From the NCBI RefSeq assembly GCF_003634575.1, contig NZ_RBLJ01000003.1, positions 310,001-374,000 of the forward strand: a stretch of 64,000 nt of DNA. The letters run 5' to 3'. Of the stretch, positions 9,436 to 21,174 are shown in pieces (the first letter of the stretch is position 1; each line of letters begins with the position of its first letter). Below the pieces are notes generated by a model. It was not told where the DNA came from, ran no database searches, and saw nothing but the letters and a program-made list of their open reading frames with translations. This DNA is from Photorhabdus asymbiotica (lineage in GTDB: Bacteria > Pseudomonadota > Gammaproteobacteria > Enterobacterales > Enterobacteriaceae). The position numbers were made by a program, and so were the translations under genes.

Positions 9436-10878
9436 TTATTTACCTCCCAGTAAATCTCTGGCTCCCCAGTGCGGGAAATGACGACGAATTAACCTGTTTA
9501 ATTCCAGTTCAAATTCGCTAAATTCTTTTGGTCCTTCATAAACATCTGTCTGAATTTCTCGTACCAAACCCGCACCAACAGTAACATTAGTCAATCGATC
9601 AATAAAAATAATGCCGCCAGTATCACTATTTTGCTGATAGCTATCGAGCATTAATGGTTCTTCAAAAGAAAATTCTACCAATCCAATCGCGTTCAAAGGC
9701 AAATCAACAGTAACCCGTTGTGTCAGGCTAGTGATATCCACTTGATACTGAATATTCTCAACTTTTCCGCGACTTTTTTTACCTGCCACTTTGATATCAA
9801 GATTCTGCCCCTGCACCAACGGCTGTTCAGACATCCACACCACATCCACCAACGCATGCCGAGTAACAACCATCTCATCATCAGCAGAAATTAGGAGATC
9901 TCCCCGGCTGATATCGACTTCATCTTGCAGTACCACGGTGATTGCTTCACCAGGCACCGCAAAATCCAAATCGCCATTGAAAGTCACGATCCTCTCCACT
10001 TGAGAGCTCACACCAGACGGCATGACTTTAATTTTCTGTCCCTTACGTAAAACACCAGATGAGAGAGTGCCACTGTAACCACGAAAATCGAGATTAGGTC
10101 GGCTGACATATTGTATCGGAAAACGTAATAATTGCTTCGATGCTTCTTTCTTCACATCTACTGTTTCAAGAATATCCAACAATGTTGACCCTTCATACCA
10201 AGCCATATTGGTACTTCTGGTAACAATATTATCGCCATCCAGTGCAGAAATCGGAACAAAATGAACAGCCAAATCTATCGGCAATTGAGCGGCGAAGTTC
10301 ATATAATCCTGTTTAATATGATCAAAAACTTCCTGACGGTACTCCATTAGATCCATTTTATTCACAGCAACCACTAAATGGCGAATCCCCAGTAATGTAC
10401 TGATAAAACTGTGACGACGGGTCTGCTCCTGAACACCTTTACGGGCATCAATTAACAGAATAGAGAGATCACAAGTCGATGCGCCAGTCGCCATATTGCG
10501 GGTGTACTGCTCATGACCCGGTGTATCAGCAATAATAAATTTGCGTTTTTCTGTTGAGAAGTAACGATAAGCGACATCAATGGTAATACCCTGTTCGCGC
10601 TCTGCAGCAAGACCATCCACCAGCAAAGCCAAATCCAATTTTTCACCCTGAGTACCGATCCGTTTACTGTCATTTTGCAAGGTTGAAAGCTGATCTTCGT
10701 AGATCTGACGGGTATCATGCAACAGACGTCCGATCAGCGTACTTTTACCATCGTCCACGCTGCCACAGGTCAAGAAACGCAGTAATCCCTTATCCTGTTG
10801 AGCACGCAGATAAGCCTCTACACCACCCTGTTGTTTAATTTGATGAACAATAGCTTCATTTTGTGCGAGTGCTGACAT
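9436..10878 (-). CDS. cysN: Sulfate adenylyltransferase subunit 1 (GTPase)
   Basis: CysN is the regulatory GTPase of ATP sulfurylase: GTP hydrolysis drives APS synthesis by CysD. The G1 loop GSVDDGKST lies at 39-47, followed by [11 protein letters not shown] (G3) and NKMDLM (G4), then EF-Tu-like beta-barrel domains. At 480 residues it is a stand-alone CysN, not the CysNC fusion seen in some bacteria. It starts 11 bases after cysD. Confidence 0.98.
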   Translation of the reverse strand: MSALAQNEAIVHQIKQQGGVEAYLRAQQDKGLLRFLTCGSVDDGKSTLIGRLLHDTRQIYEDQLSTLQNDSKRIGTQGEKLDLALLVDGLAAEREQGITIDVAYRYFSTEKRKFIIADTPGHEQYTRNMATGASTCDLSILLIDARKGVQEQTRRHSFISTLLGIRHLVVAVNKMDLMEYRQEVFDHIKQDYMNFAAQLPIDLAVHFVPISALDGDNIVTRSTNMAWYEGSTLLDILETVDVKKEASKQLLRFPIQYVSRPNLDFRGYSGTLSSGVLRKGQKIKVMPSGVSSQVERIVTFNGDLDFAVPGEAITVVLQDEVDISRGDLLISADDEMVVTRHALVDVVWMSEQPLVQGQNLDIKVAGKKSRGKVENIQYQVDITSLTQRVTVDLPLNAIGLVEFSFEEPLMLDSYQQNSDTGGIIFIDRLTNVTVGAGLVREIQTDVYEGPKEFSEFELELNRLIRRHFPHWGARDLLGGK

Positions 10879-10889
10879 GGTTGTTCTCC

Positions 10890-11798
10890 TTAGAAATAAC
10901 CCTGACGTTTTTTCAGTTCCATAGAAGCAGATTGATCACTGTCAATCAGCCGCCCTTGCCGCTCACTTGTCGTAGATATCAGCATTTCTTCAATAATTTC
11001 GGGTAGCGTTTCAGCATCGGATTTCACCGCGCCTGTTAGCGGCCAGCAACCAAGTGTACGGAATCGCACTTTACGTTGGCTGATAACTTCGCCAGGTTTC
11101 AGATCGATCCGGTCGTCATCAACCATAATCAGTGTGCCATCACGCTCCAGTATCGGACGCGGCTTGGCAAAATAGAGAGGAACGATATCTACTTGCTCCA
11201 AATAGATATATTGCCAAACATCCAGTTCAGTCCAGTTAGAAAGCGGGAATACACGAATGCTTTCACCTTTGTTAATCTGGCCGTTGTAATTACGCCACAA
11301 TTCAGGGCGCTGGTTTTTAGGGTCCCAGCGATGCGAACGATCACGAAATGAATAAATACGCTCTTTGGCGCGCGATTTCTCTTCATCACGACGCGCACCA
11401 CCAAAAGCCGCATCAAAACCATATTTATCCAATGCCTGCTTCAATCCTTCCGTTTTCATGATGTCAGTATGTTTGGCACTGCCATGAATAAATGGGTTTA
11501 TTCCCATCGCCTCCCCTTGCGGATTGCGATACACCAATAGTTCAAATCCATAATTCTTGGCGGTACGATCACGGAACTCGTACATTTCACGAAATTTCCA
11601 GCCTGTATCTACATGCAATAAAGGAAATGGCAATGTTCCCGGATAGAACGCCTTACGCGCAAGATGAAGCATGACTGAAGAATCTTTACCAATGGAGTAA
11701 AGCATCACCGGATTTTCAAACTCCGCAGCCACTTCCCGCATAATATGGATACTTTCAGCTTCAAGCTGCTGCAAATGTGTCAATCTTTTCTCGTCCAT
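10890..11798 (-). CDS. cysD: Sulfate adenylyltransferase subunit 2
   Basis: CysD is the catalytic subunit that adenylates sulfate with ATP. It has the PP-loop SIGKDSS at 35-41 and the strongly conserved [17 protein letters not shown]. The ATG at 11798 has AAGGGAG upstream and gives 302 residues, as in E. coli; an earlier ATG at 11816 overlaps cysG and has no ribosome site. It starts 10 bases after the end of cysG. Confidence 0.98.
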   Translation of the reverse strand: MDEKRLTHLQQLEAESIHIMREVAAEFENPVMLYSIGKDSSVMLHLARKAFYPGTLPFPLLHVDTGWKFREMYEFRDRTAKNYGFELLVYRNPQGEAMGINPFIHGSAKHTDIMKTEGLKQALDKYGFDAAFGGARRDEEKSRAKERIYSFRDRSHRWDPKNQRPELWRNYNGQINKGESIRVFPLSNWTELDVWQYIYLEQVDIVPLYFAKPRPILERDGTLIMVDDDRIDLKPGEVISQRKVRFRTLGCWPLTGAVKSDAETLPEIIEEMLISTTSERQGRLIDSDQSASMELKKRQGYF

Positions 11799-11808
11799 TA
11801 CGGCTCCC

Positions 11809-13221
11809 TTATGCAAAATCGACTATTGCCGGACGGCTTACCGTGGCAATAGGTTGTTGCCCGAACCAGGCTATCTGATGATGGAGTTGAGCAACTTCTC
11901 CCACTACCAGTAAGGCCGGTGACGGTGCCTGATGTGCTAACTGTTCCAGTTCGAGCAAAGTGCCTGTCAATACTTGCTGTTCTGGGCGAGTACCACAACC
12001 AATGACGGCTACGGGTGTATCTTCCGCTCGCCCATGTAAAATAAGTTGGTGACTTATCAAGGCGGCTTTTACCGTTCCCATATAAATCACCAATGTCTGA
12101 TGACCTCTGGCCAAAGCTTGCCAATCCAACTCATGACCATTTTCTCGGCAATGACCGGTAATAAAAGTGATACTCTGCGAATGTTCCCGGTGAGTTAGCG
12201 GAATTCCGGCATACGCCGTCGCTCCAATAGCGGCAGTAATTCCCGGTATAACCTGAAAAGGAATACCTACTAATGCTGCAACTTGTAACTCTTCTCCCCC
12301 GCGACCAAAAATAAAGGGATCACCACCTTTAAGACGAACTACTTTTTTCCCTTGTCTGGCAAATTTCACTATTAACCGGTTAGTTTCCGCCTGAGAAACA
12401 GAGTGATTACCCGCTCTTTTACCAACGCAAATTTTATCTGCATCACGACGAACCAGATCCAGTACATCTCTACTGACCAAATGATCATAAAGCACCACAT
12501 CAGCCTGCTGAATAACTTGTAATCCCTTTAACGTCAGTAATCCCGGATCACCTGGGCCCGCCCCAACTAAAGCCAGTTCTCCCTGTGAATCAGGCTGTTC
12601 CAGTTGTTGTTCAAGCTGTTTTTCCGCCTGTTGAATCTGACCGTTTGCAACCAACATTGCGAAACGTCCATTGAAAACCTGTTCCCAAAAAGAGCGACGC
12701 TGACGCATGGAAGTGAATCGCTGTTTTACGCGTTCACGCCAATTCCCAGCAATTTTAGCCATCGTACCAAGACTGGAAGGCAGTAATGCTTCCAGTTTTT
12801 CTCGGATTAAACGTGCTAATACCGGTGCTTTTCCGGCTGATGAAATCGCCACCAGAACGGGCGAGCGGTCAATTATTGATGGAAAAATAAATGAGCAATG
12901 AGACTGATCATCAACCACATTGACCAAAATACCGCGCTTATCAGCCTCGGCAAAGACCCAATGATTAAGAGCGTGGTTATCAGTCGCGGCAATCACTAAA
13001 AAGATGCCATCAAGATATTCAGGCTGGCATTCTCTCTTATCCCATTCCAACTCACCAGCTTGATAACGCTGTTGTAATTCTGAGCACAATTCAGGGGCTA
13101 CAACCTGTAATAATGCACCTGCCCGTAGTAGTAGAGTGGCTTTACGTGCCGCCACCTCTCCTCCACCGACAAGTAATACAAGTCGCCCTTTCAGCTCAAC
13201 AAATATCGGTAAGTAATCCAC
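11809..13221 (-). CDS. cysG: Siroheme synthase (trifunctional CysG)
   Basis: CysG makes siroheme from uroporphyrinogen III, the cofactor of the sulfite reductase CysI. The N-terminal half is the NAD-dependent dehydrogenase/ferrochelatase (GGGEVAARK at 19-27, [13 protein letters not shown]). The C-terminal half, from about residue 215, is the SAM-dependent methyltransferase ([31 protein letters not shown]). Length is 470 residues (E. coli 457). In E. coli K-12 cysG sits with nir genes; here it heads the cysDNC unit, so cofactor and pathway are probably co-transcribed. CysB control is likely but I did not define a site. Confidence 0.97.
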   Translation of the reverse strand: MDYLPIFVELKGRLVLLVGGGEVAARKATLLLRAGALLQVVAPELCSELQQRYQAGELEWDKRECQPEYLDGIFLVIAATDNHALNHWVFAEADKRGILVNVVDDQSHCSFIFPSIIDRSPVLVAISSAGKAPVLARLIREKLEALLPSSLGTMAKIAGNWRERVKQRFTSMRQRRSFWEQVFNGRFAMLVANGQIQQAEKQLEQQLEQPDSQGELALVGAGPGDPGLLTLKGLQVIQQADVVLYDHLVSRDVLDLVRRDADKICVGKRAGNHSVSQAETNRLIVKFARQGKKVVRLKGGDPFIFGRGGEELQVAALVGIPFQVIPGITAAIGATAYAGIPLTHREHSQSITFITGHCRENGHELDWQALARGHQTLVIYMGTVKAALISHQLILHGRAEDTPVAVIGCGTRPEQQVLTGTLLELEQLAHQAPSPALLVVGEVAQLHHQIAWFGQQPIATVSRPAIVDFA

Positions 13222-13389
13222 AATTGCCCTTGATATCCAGTGAAATATTTATAAGTACTGAAACTGTTTCGAATGAATATATGAGTCGGTGGTAAAGTTA
13301 CAAAATGACAAAAAGGAATTTTATGTTCTGTAATGGAATATAGGTGACTTCGTCGAAATAGTTTTTCATGAGATTGCATGAGGATAAAG

Positions 13390-13720
13390 ATGAAAGTACA
13401 AAATATAATGGTAGTAGCTGGGCTACCGGCTGTTATTAGTTACGAGCCGGAAATCGGCATGTTCAGGGGTAAATTTTTAGGGCTGTCTGGTTATTGTGAT
13501 TTTATCTCTGATAGTATTCAGGGATTGCAAGATGAGGGTGAAATATCTCTACATGAATATCTTGAAGATTGCAGCGCATCAGGTATTGAACCTTATGCAG
13601 GGCAGGAAAAGCTACTCCAAATCACTTGAGGAGCGATTGCATTGTGCAACAACTGAACATCAAATTTCGGTGAACGCGTTTATCATTGAAACGTTAAATG
13701 AGCGAATGAAACACGCGTAA
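13390..13720 (+). pseudogene. HicB-family antitoxin-like gene, frameshifted
   Basis: The first frame, ATG 13390 with AGGA upstream, encodes an N-terminal HicB-type domain (AVISYEPEIGMFRGKFLGLSGYC, then EYLEDCSASGIEPY) and stops at 13627-13629. The second frame, shifted by one base, continues to 13720 with the expected ribbon-helix-helix tail (SLEERLHCATTEHQ, SVNAFIIETLNERM). Together they make one HicB-like protein of about 110 residues broken by a frameshift near 13590-13625, perhaps with a few residues lost. No hicA-like toxin gene lies on either side. It could be a sequencing error, a decayed gene, or less likely a programmed shift. Confidence 0.75.
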
Positions 13721-13761
13721 GAGCCCATTGAATAAAGGATTAAATTGTTTTTCAGACTATT

Positions 13762-13889
13762 TATACCCTATGGATTTCAAGATGCATCGCGACGGCAAGG
13801 GAGCGAATCCCCGGGAGCATAGATAACTATGTGACCGGGTGAGTGAGTGCAGACAACAAAGAGGCAACTTGAAAGATAACGGGTATATA
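13762..13889 (-). repeat. ERIC-type palindromic repeat, full-length, reversed orientation
   Basis: It runs from TATACCCTATGGATTTCAAG to CTTGAAAGATAACGGGTATATA and is the reverse orientation of the copies at 42904 and 53371. The core CCCCGGGAGCATAGATAAC is present. It fills the space between the broken hicB and cysH. Confidence 0.85.
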
Positions 13890-13898
13890 TTAATCATC

Positions 13899-13929
13899 AC
13901 CCTCGCCCTAAAACAAGGCTAGGGTTTTA
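13899..13929 (+). terminator. Intrinsic terminator after the hicB remnant
   Basis: ACCCTCGCC pairs with GGCTAGGGT (one mismatch) around CTAAAACAA, followed by TTTTAT. The T-run is on the plus strand, so it would stop rightward transcription before the convergent cysH. Confidence 0.65.
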
Positions 13930-13961
13930 TCATTATTCCCACTCAGGAAATACTGGTTTTT

Positions 13962-14696
13962 TTAATTCTCATGTAACCCACATTCTCGCTTCAAGCCAAA
14001 AAAACGGGTTTGTTCTTCACTCATGCCCGGTTCCCATTTTTGGGTTGTATGGATGTCACCAACAGAGAGATAACCTTGTTCCCATAATGGATGATATTCC
14101 AAGCCATGCTTTGTCAGATATTGATGCACACGCCGGTTATCCCAGTCAATAATTGGTAGAATCTTAAATACTCCACGCTGTACAGCCAGAACCGGTAATT
14201 TTGATCGACTTTCAGATTGCTGACGGCGCAACCCCGCAAACCAACTTTGCGCATTCAAATTTTTCAAAGCGCGATTCATTGGCTCAACTTTATTAATCTG
14301 ATTGTAACGTTCTATTCCTTCTACACCTTGTTGCCACAATTTTCCATAACGAGCTTCTTGCCAGGCTGGAGAATATTCAGCACTGAATACTTGCAGATTC
14401 AGTTTCAGCTGCGTTGTGAGTTTATCGATGAATTGATAAGTTTCAGGGAACAAATAGCCGGTATCAGTAAGAATGACCGGAATATCCGGGTATTCCTGTG
14501 TCACTAAATGAAGACATACCGCCGCCTGAATACCAAAGCTGGAGGAAAGAACAAACTCCCCCGGCAAATTTTCCAGTGCCCAGTTTACCCGCTGGGGAGC
14601 ATCCATCATTTCAAGTCGTTGATTGATTTCCGCCAATGATTGCTCTTGCTGTTCAGCCGTCATACCAACAAACCGAGATAAGCTGAATTGGCTCAT
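13962..14696 (-). CDS. cysH: Phosphoadenylyl-sulfate (PAPS) reductase
   Basis: CysH reduces PAPS to sulfite using thioredoxin. It has the PP-loop-like [10 protein letters not shown] region, [10 protein letters not shown], and the C-terminal catalytic cysteine C239 in KRECGLHEN. The ATG at 14696 follows a perfect AGGAGG, so the five codons upstream of it are not part of the protein; the result is 244 residues as in E. coli. Its ATG overlaps the cysI stop (ATGA), which indicates translational coupling. Confidence 0.98.
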   Translation of the reverse strand: MSQFSLSRFVGMTAEQQEQSLAEINQRLEMMDAPQRVNWALENLPGEFVLSSSFGIQAAVCLHLVTQEYPDIPVILTDTGYLFPETYQFIDKLTTQLKLNLQVFSAEYSPAWQEARYGKLWQQGVEGIERYNQINKVEPMNRALKNLNAQSWFAGLRRQQSESRSKLPVLAVQRGVFKILPIIDWDNRRVHQYLTKHGLEYHPLWEQGYLSVGDIHTTQKWEPGMSEEQTRFFGLKRECGLHEN

Positions 14697-16423
14697 ATCG
14701 CCTCCTGCCAATCGTAGAAATCGCGGGCTGAATCCAGTACTGGCTTAATAATATCCGTGCGGATCAGGAAATCGCCAAAGCCTTCATTTGGCTGCCGACC
14801 TATAGCCCAGCGTCCGATAAGTTCATCCATGATGGATAAGATCTCTTCCGAACTGATATTCTCTTTATACATGCGTGGAATACGGGTACCGATCCGATTA
14901 CCACCAAGATAGAGGTTATAACGATCAAGCGCTTTACCCACCAACCCCACTTCCGCCAACATAGCTCTGCCACAGCCATTGGGACAGCCTGTCACCCGTA
15001 AAACAATATGTTCATCACCAATACCATGTTTATTCATTAACTGTTCAACGTAGGTAACAAACTCCGGTAAGAAACGTTCAGCTTCAGCCATTGCCAACGG
15101 ACAAGTTGGGAAAGAGACACAAGCCATTGAGTTTTCACGCTGAAGAGTGGTTTTATCATCAATCAACCCATGTCCACGAGCGATAGATTCAATTCGTTGC
15201 TTATCACTTTCAGGAATACCCGCAATAATTAAGTTCTGATTGGCAGTCAGACGAAAATCCCCTTTGTGAATTTTTGCAATTTCAGCAATGCCACTTTTCA
15301 ACGGTCTACCGGGGTAGTCTAAAAGGCGCCCATTCTCAATAAACAGTGTTAAATGCCATTTATCATCGATTCCTTTTAACCAACCGATTCGATCACCACG
15401 ACCAGTAAATTCATAAGGCCGAATTGCTTCAAATTTCACACCAGCGCGTTTCTCCACCTCTTCCTTAAAGGCGTCAATACCAACTCGTTCCAACGTATAT
15501 TTGGTTTTGGCATTTTTACGCTCAGTCCGGTTACCCCAATCACGCTGAGTTGTCACCACAGCTTCAGCAATCGCCAATGTATGCTCAAGCGGAATATAAC
15601 CAAACTCACTCGCCAAACGCGGATAGGTATTTCTATCGCCGTGAGTCATTGCCAAACCACCACCTACCAACACATTAAAACCAATCAACCTGCCACCTTC
15701 TGAAATGGCAACAAAATTCAGATCGTTGGCATGTAGATCAACATCATTCTGTGGAGGGATAACTACCGTTGTTTTGAACTTACGCGGTAAATAAGTCGGT
15801 CCAAGAATCGGCTCTTCATCGGTCGTTGCGACTTTTTCTTTATCCAACCAGAGTTCAGCATAAGCACGAGTACGTGGCAGCAGGTGTTCTGAGATTTTTT
15901 TTGCCCATTCGTAGGCTTGCTGATGCAACTCCGATTGAACCGGGTTTGAGGTACAAAGCACATTTCGGTTAACATCATTCGCTGTCGCAAGCGAATCCAA
16001 ACCAACCTGATTCAGCAACTGATGCGCAGGTTTTACATTTCCTTTCAAAATGCCATGAAATTGAAATGTCTGGCGATTAGTCAACCGAATACTGCCATAA
16101 AGGGTATTCTCCTCAGCAAACTTATCAATGCCCAGCCATTGCTGTGGCGTAATAACTCCACCAGGCAGACGGCAACGCAACATCATTGCATGACGTGGTT
16201 CCAGCTTTTGCTCTGCTCGTTCGGCACGGATATCACGATCATCCTGCTGATACATGCCATGAAAACGAATCAACAGGAAATTGTCCCCTTCAAAGCCCCC
16301 CGTCAAGCCATTAGTTAAATCTTCGCTGATCGTACCTCGCAAGAAATGGCTCTCTCGCTTCATACGCTCACTGTCAGCCAGTTTACCTTCGACAATCAAA
16401 GGACCATGTTGCTTATTGTTCAT
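14693..16423 (-). CDS. cysI: Sulfite reductase hemoprotein beta subunit
   Basis: CysI carries the siroheme and a 4Fe-4S cluster and reduces sulfite to sulfide with electrons from CysJ. The cluster cysteines are in [10 protein letters not shown] and [10 protein letters not shown] in the last quarter of the protein. [12 protein letters not shown] and [13 protein letters not shown] are also diagnostic. Length is 576 residues (E. coli 570). It overlaps cysJ as TAATG and cysH as ATGA, so cysJIH is one tightly coupled unit. Confidence 0.98.
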   Translation of the reverse strand: MNNKQHGPLIVEGKLADSERMKRESHFLRGTISEDLTNGLTGGFEGDNFLLIRFHGMYQQDDRDIRAERAEQKLEPRHAMMLRCRLPGGVITPQQWLGIDKFAEENTLYGSIRLTNRQTFQFHGILKGNVKPAHQLLNQVGLDSLATANDVNRNVLCTSNPVQSELHQQAYEWAKKISEHLLPRTRAYAELWLDKEKVATTDEEPILGPTYLPRKFKTTVVIPPQNDVDLHANDLNFVAISEGGRLIGFNVLVGGGLAMTHGDRNTYPRLASEFGYIPLEHTLAIAEAVVTTQRDWGNRTERKNAKTKYTLERVGIDAFKEEVEKRAGVKFEAIRPYEFTGRGDRIGWLKGIDDKWHLTLFIENGRLLDYPGRPLKSGIAEIAKIHKGDFRLTANQNLIIAGIPESDKQRIESIARGHGLIDDKTTLQRENSMACVSFPTCPLAMAEAERFLPEFVTYVEQLMNKHGIGDEHIVLRVTGCPNGCGRAMLAEVGLVGKALDRYNLYLGGNRIGTRIPRMYKENISSEEILSIMDELIGRWAIGRQPNEGFGDFLIRTDIIKPVLDSARDFYDWQEAI

Positions 16424-18225
16424 TAGTACACATCCCTCTGATAACGGCGCTCAAGGCGCAGTTCACTTAAAAATTCATCTGCCTGTTCGGTATCCATGCC
16501 ACCATGCTCAGAAACGATATCTAACAACGCATGTTCCACATCTTTAGCCATGCGGTTTGCATCACCACACACATACAGATGTGCCCCCTCCTTTATCCAA
16601 CGCCACACTTCTTCACCTTGCTCACGCAACTTGTCCTGAACATAAACTTTATGCTGCTGATCACGGGACCATGCCAGATCAATGCGGGTTAACAGACCAT
16701 CTTTTACATAACGTTGCCATTCCACTTGATAGAGAAAATCTTCAGTAAAATGTGGATTACCAAAGAACAGCCAATTTTTCCCTTCAGCACCATCAGCCTC
16801 TCTTTGCTGCATAAATGCCCGGAATGGTGCAATCCCAGTCCCCGGTCCAATCATGATGACAGGCGTTTGTGGATCGGTCGGCAAACGAAAATTATCGTTA
16901 TGCTCAATAAAAATACGAATATCATCCTCTTCCGATAAACGATCAGCTAAGTAGCCGGACGCCCCGCCAGTACGAGCTCGCCCATCAATTTCATAACGAA
17001 CAACACCTACTGTAATATGAACTTCATTTTCTACTTCAGCCTGAGAGGACGAAATTGAATATAGCCTCGGTGTCAGAGGTCTCAATAAATCAATAAATTG
17101 CTGTGCTTCGGGCTGAGAAGCTGCTTCTCTTATCATATCGGCGATAGGTTTATTATTGGCGTATTGCTGTAATGCCTGCTTATCGGCAACCAAAGAAAGT
17201 AACTTCTCATCTTTCGCCAGAACAGCGTATTTTTCTACAATCACACTGGTATTTTGCGTGAGTTCAACATGGCTGAGCAGTGCTTCCCTTAATGATAATT
17301 TCTGACCATTAACTTCAACTTGTTCCGTTCCCTTCAACCAAAGCAGATTCAATACTTCATCCACTAGATCTGGATCATTTTCAAACCAGACACCCAAAGC
17401 ATCACCTGGCTGATAGCGTAGACCTGAATCTCCCAGATCAATTTCAATATGGCGAACATCTTTATCAGAACCACGCCCAGTTATTTTCTGACCAGTTGAT
17501 AAGGTAGCGGTCAATGGTGCTTGTTTAGTATAAGGGGATGAGAAAACTTCATTTACCGAGTCGCTCTGTGTAGAAACAATCACAGTGTCTGTCTGAGCAG
17601 GAATACGCTGTTTCAAGATTTCAGTTAATTGCTTACGCCATTGAGTTGCAGCTTCCTGATATTCCACATCGCCATCTACACGATCCAGCAACCGTTGAGC
17701 ACCCAGTTCACTCAGACGGTTATCGAAATCTTTTCCTGCCTGGCAGAATTTCTCATAAGAAGTATCACCCAGACTAAAAACCGCAAATACAGTATTACTC
17801 AGATTTGGTGCTTTTTTAGAATGAAGATATTTATATAGTGCAACCGCTTCTTCAGCAGGTTCTCCTTCCCCTTGAGTAGAAGCGATAATTATCAATACCT
17901 TCTCTTGAGCAATTTGCTTAAATTTATAATCACCGGCGTTGACCAGATTAACCTTGAGTTTTTCTGCCAGCAAAGCATCACGCAGTTGCTCAGCTAGACG
18001 ACGAGCATTACCTGTCTGTGAGGCTGAAATTAATGTAATCGCCTCTTGTACCGGGGCTGCCGAAATCACAGCCTGAGGCTGCGGTTGTTGATTCACCATT
18101 CCCCAAAAATAACCAGACAGCCAAGCTAACTGATTTGGAGAAAAATCCCCAATTGCCGATTGCAAACGCGCTAACTGTTCAGGCGAAACGGGAAGAAGTG
18201 AAATTGAAGGTGGTTTTATGCTCAT
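16423..18225 (-). CDS. cysJ: Sulfite reductase flavoprotein alpha subunit
   Basis: CysJ passes electrons from NADPH through FAD and FMN to CysI. It has an N-terminal flavodoxin domain (about 60-205, [26 protein letters not shown]) and a C-terminal ferredoxin-reductase domain (RLYSISSSQ for [17 protein letters not shown] and [11 protein letters not shown] for NADPH), ending in the aromatic DVY. Length is 600 residues (E. coli 599). It is first in cysJIH. Confidence 0.98.
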   Translation of the reverse strand: MSIKPPSISLLPVSPEQLARLQSAIGDFSPNQLAWLSGYFWGMVNQQPQPQAVISAAPVQEAITLISASQTGNARRLAEQLRDALLAEKLKVNLVNAGDYKFKQIAQEKVLIIIASTQGEGEPAEEAVALYKYLHSKKAPNLSNTVFAVFSLGDTSYEKFCQAGKDFDNRLSELGAQRLLDRVDGDVEYQEAATQWRKQLTEILKQRIPAQTDTVIVSTQSDSVNEVFSSPYTKQAPLTATLSTGQKITGRGSDKDVRHIEIDLGDSGLRYQPGDALGVWFENDPDLVDEVLNLLWLKGTEQVEVNGQKLSLREALLSHVELTQNTSVIVEKYAVLAKDEKLLSLVADKQALQQYANNKPIADMIREAASQPEAQQFIDLLRPLTPRLYSISSSQAEVENEVHITVGVVRYEIDGRARTGGASGYLADRLSEEDDIRIFIEHNDNFRLPTDPQTPVIMIGPGTGIAPFRAFMQQREADGAEGKNWLFFGNPHFTEDFLYQVEWQRYVKDGLLTRIDLAWSRDQQHKVYVQDKLREQGEEVWRWIKEGAHLYVCGDANRMAKDVEHALLDIVSEHGGMDTEQADEFLSELRLERRYQRDVY

Positions 18226-18492
18226 TATCCTGTACTGCCCTTTACGATTACCAGTGTCCGTTATTTTTAGTAAAGAAAATAAATAGGGATAGTTAGTAAG
18301 GTTATCTCAGCAACTTGTCACTAATTAAAGAAACTATCGCAATATCAAATAACCAAAACGCCTAACCATATTTACAGATTTAATATATCTATAAAACAGT
18401 TAATAAGGACAATTGCAAAAAAAGGAAAAAACCAAGTTTAATTCAGAAGATCGGGTAGAATAGCGGGTTTTTTGAAGTCAGGGAGAACCACT
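18226..18492. promoter_or_regulatory. Divergent control region of cysJIH and queD
   Basis: About 265 AT-rich bases separate the divergent cysJ and queD starts. In enterics cysJIH is activated by CysB upstream of its promoter, so the site should be here, but I could not fix its bases. For queD the ribosome site GGGAGA lies 7 bases before the ATG at 18493. Confidence 0.45.
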
Positions 18493-18855
18493 ATGAGCAC
18501 AACGATTTTTAAAGACTTTCAGTTTGAAGCCGCCCACCGTCTGCCACATGTTCCAGAAGGCCATAAATGCGGACGCCTACATGGGCATTCGTTTATGGTA
18601 CGGCTGGAAATTACCGGAGAGGTAGATCCTCATAGTGGCTGGATTATAGATTTTGCTGATCTAAAAGCTATTTTCAAACCTGTTTGGGAACAGTTAGATC
18701 ACCAGTACCTAAATGATATTCCAGGGCTGGAAAACCCAACCAGCGAAGTACTGTCAGCCTGGATTTGGGCTAAAGTTAAACCTAAAGTTCCACAACTCAG
18801 TGCTGTTATGGTGAAAGAAACTTGTAACGCAGGCTGCATTTTCCGCGGAAAATAA
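18493..18855 (+). CDS. queD: 6-carboxy-5,6,7,8-tetrahydropterin synthase
   Basis: QueD converts dihydroneopterin triphosphate to 6-carboxytetrahydropterin, the second step to queuosine. The zinc-binding and catalytic residues are in [16 protein letters not shown] and the glutamate/cysteine pair KETCNAGC. The ATG at 18493 with GGGAGA gives 120 residues (E. coli 121). Its partner QueE is convergent 45 bases downstream; QueC and QueF are not in the window. Confidence 0.97.
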   Translation: MSTTIFKDFQFEAAHRLPHVPEGHKCGRLHGHSFMVRLEITGEVDPHSGWIIDFADLKAIFKPVWEQLDHQYLNDIPGLENPTSEVLSAWIWAKVKPKVPQLSAVMVKETCNAGCIFRGK

Positions 18856-18862
18856 AAATAAG

Positions 18863-18893
18863 TTACTGCACCAGGGAACCTCCAGTGCAGTAA
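18863..18893. terminator. Hairpin between convergent queD and queE
   Basis: TTACTGCAC at 18863-18871 pairs perfectly with GTGCAGTAA at 18885-18893, followed by the pyrimidine-rich TCTCTTCTC. It lies in the 45-base gap between two convergent genes and can serve both. Confidence 0.65.
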
Positions 18894-18900
18894 TCTCTTC

Positions 18901-19572
18901 TCAAGCAATATTCAGATATTTATGTGTTTGCATAGAAAGCCGCCAATTGCGGGCAATACAGGTTTCAATACATAAACGGGTAGCGTCTTCTTTCTGGCTT
19001 ATCGGTTGCAATGCAATAATACGCGATGAGTTGTTATCTAATGTCGCCAATAACTCATCTAATGCCTCAATATCTCTTTCCCGTGCAACTGGATGTTTTA
19101 TTTCATTAGCTCTTTGCAAAGCTTGCTGCAATACCTGATAACCACCACGCATTTTAACTTTTGGTGAAACAGTCACCCAAGTAGCAGCAGAGCATTCAAC
19201 ATGATACGTACCACTGGTTTCTATCTGACATTGATAGCCAAGATTTTCCAATTCTTCTGTCAAAGGAATAAGATCATAAATACAAGGCTCACCACCAGTA
19301 ATCACAACATGGCGCGCGGTATATCCCTGTTGAACAAAAAGTGTCGCAATTTGCTTAGGTGATGCTTCACCCCATTCATCACTTTCATTCGTCTTCAGTA
19401 AGATTGTCTCCAACATCTGCTGCTTTTCGGCTTTTTTCTCCCAAGTATGCTTAGTATCACACCAGCTGCAACCGACCGGACACCCTTGCAGACGAATAAA
19501 AATTGCTGGGACTCCCGTGAAAAAACCCTCTCCCTGCAATGTCTGAAATATTTCGTTAATCGGGTAAAACAT
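18901..19572 (-). CDS. queE: 7-carboxy-7-deazaguanine synthase (radical SAM)
   Basis: QueE rearranges 6-carboxytetrahydropterin to 7-carboxy-7-deazaguanine with a radical SAM mechanism. The cluster motif is CPVGCSWC (C-x3-C-x2-C), and VVITGGEPCIYDL follows. The ATG at 19572 aligns the start with E. coli QueE and gives 223 residues; an ATG at 19590 would add six residues, and neither has a strong ribosome site. The C terminus SMQTHKYLNIA is strongly conserved. Confidence 0.95.
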   Translation of the reverse strand: MFYPINEIFQTLQGEGFFTGVPAIFIRLQGCPVGCSWCDTKHTWEKKAEKQQMLETILLKTNESDEWGEASPKQIATLFVQQGYTARHVVITGGEPCIYDLIPLTEELENLGYQCQIETSGTYHVECSAATWVTVSPKVKMRGGYQVLQQALQRANEIKHPVARERDIEALDELLATLDNNSSRIIALQPISQKEDATRLCIETCIARNWRLSMQTHKYLNIA

Positions 19573-19742
19573 AAAAATCTCTGGTTTCATTAGGTAAGAG
19601 CGCATTATTGCAGATATCTATCCCGCGAACATCAATCTTTATGGTAAGGTACAGGGTTTGCTTCGCTTGGCTAACATGCAGCTCGTCGGGGCACTGTGTG
19701 CTTAAAATATATCTAGCACTGAGAAAGTGACAGGAATAAATA

Positions 19743-21128
19743 ATGCAGAATAATGAAACTCAGCTGAAACGGGGTCTAACCGGGCGGCACATCCGCTTTA
19801 TGGCATTAGGCTCCGCAATAGGCACTGGGCTGTTCTATGGCTCCGCAGCTGCTATCCAGCAAGCTGGCCCAGCCGTATTACTCGCCTATTTAATCGGCGG
19901 TGCCGCCGTATTTATGGTGATGCGTGCATTAGGTGAAATGGCTGTTCACCATCCAGTAGCCGGCTCTTTTTCACACTATGCTAGCCATTATCTCGGTCCT
20001 TTGGCCGGATTTCTGACCGGATGGAATTATATATTCGAAATGTTAATCGTCTGCCTGGCTGACGTTACTGCATTTGGTTTTTATATGAAACTTTGGTTCC
20101 CTCATGTGGAACAATGGATCTGGGTACTGAGCATTGTCTGCTTCATTGGTGCAATTAATCTTTGCCATGTAAAAATTTTTGGTGAAATGGAATTCTGGCT
20201 TTCTATTGTGAAAGTCACTGCAATTATCGCTATGATTGTTGGCGGTATGACCATTATGATATATGGATTCGGTCAACAAACAGACCACGTAACTGGCATT
20301 TCCAGCTTATGGGAATATGGTGGTTTTATGCCTAATGGCATTAGTGGTGTAATAGCTTCACTCGCTATTGTAATGTTTGCTTTTGGTGGTATTGAAGTCA
20401 TTGGTATTACAGCTAGCGAAGCCAAAAATCCCGAAAAAACTATTCCAAAAGCAATCAACGCTGTTCCTTTCCGTATCCTACTATTCTACGTATTAACCTT
20501 ATTTATCCTTATGTGTATTTACCCGTGGAATCAGATCGGTCAGGAAGGTAGCCCATTCGTACAAATTTTTTCTAGCCTGGGCATCAATTCCGCGGCAAAT
20601 ATTCTTAATATCGTCGTTATTACTGCCGCAGTTTCGGCGATTAACAGCGATATTTTTGGTGCTGGTCGTATGATGTATGGTATGGCCCAAGAAGGACAAG
20701 CACCTAAATCATTCACCAAACTGAGCCGTAATGGTGTACCATGGATGACAGTTGTCGTCATGTCAGTTGTCCTATTGGTTGGTGTTATACTCAATTATCT
20801 AATCCCAGAACAAATTTTCATTATCATTGCTTCTATCGCAACATTTGCCACTGTGTGGGTATGGCTGATGATTCTACTTTCTCAGGTTGCTATGCGTCGC
20901 AAAATGAATAATGAAGAAATTAAAACGCTAAAATTCCCTGTTCCTATGTGGCCAATAGCACCAGCGTTAACAATTATCTTTATGGTATTTGTCATTGTAT
21001 TGTTAGGCTATTTCGAGAAAACCCGTATTGCATTAATTGTGGGAATTATATGGATAGTTTTATTATCAATTGCCTATCTCTTGACCATAAAGAAAAAAAA
21101 GAATTCTAAATACCATCGAACTAAATAA
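19743..21128 (+). CDS. proY: ProY-like amino-acid permease
   Basis: This is an inner-membrane amino-acid:proton symporter of the APC family with about 12 hydrophobic segments over 461 residues. The N terminus [27 protein letters not shown] holds the family's first-helix substrate motif, and [23 protein letters not shown] is the usual signature after helix 6. Of the E. coli members it most resembles ProY (cryptic proline transporter), but AroP, LysP and CycA relatives are close, so the substrate is uncertain. The C-terminal tail is lysine-rich. The gene stands alone between queE (divergent) and yafD (convergent). Confidence 0.8.
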   Translation: MQNNETQLKRGLTGRHIRFMALGSAIGTGLFYGSAAAIQQAGPAVLLAYLIGGAAVFMVMRALGEMAVHHPVAGSFSHYASHYLGPLAGFLTGWNYIFEMLIVCLADVTAFGFYMKLWFPHVEQWIWVLSIVCFIGAINLCHVKIFGEMEFWLSIVKVTAIIAMIVGGMTIMIYGFGQQTDHVTGISSLWEYGGFMPNGISGVIASLAIVMFAFGGIEVIGITASEAKNPEKTIPKAINAVPFRILLFYVLTLFILMCIYPWNQIGQEGSPFVQIFSSLGINSAANILNIVVITAAVSAINSDIFGAGRMMYGMAQEGQAPKSFTKLSRNGVPWMTVVVMSVVLLVGVILNYLIPEQIFIIIASIATFATVWVWLMILLSQVAMRRKMNNEEIKTLKFPVPMWPIAPALTIIFMVFVIVLLGYFEKTRIALIVGIIWIVLLSIAYLLTIKKKKNSKYHRTK

Positions 21129-21143
21129 ATAATTTATACTAAT

Positions 21144-21174
21144 AAGTGCCAGATTATTCTGGCATTTATTTTTA
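21144..21174 (+). terminator. Intrinsic terminator after proY
   Basis: TGCCAGA and TCTGGCA pair around TTAT and are followed by TTTATTTTTAT. It lies 15 bases past the permease stop. Confidence 0.85.

Noticed and set aside
13762-13889. Possible CRISPR-like or phage attachment repeat
   Set aside because: The unit is a dispersed near-palindrome of the ERIC type also present at three other places, not a tandem array with spacers.
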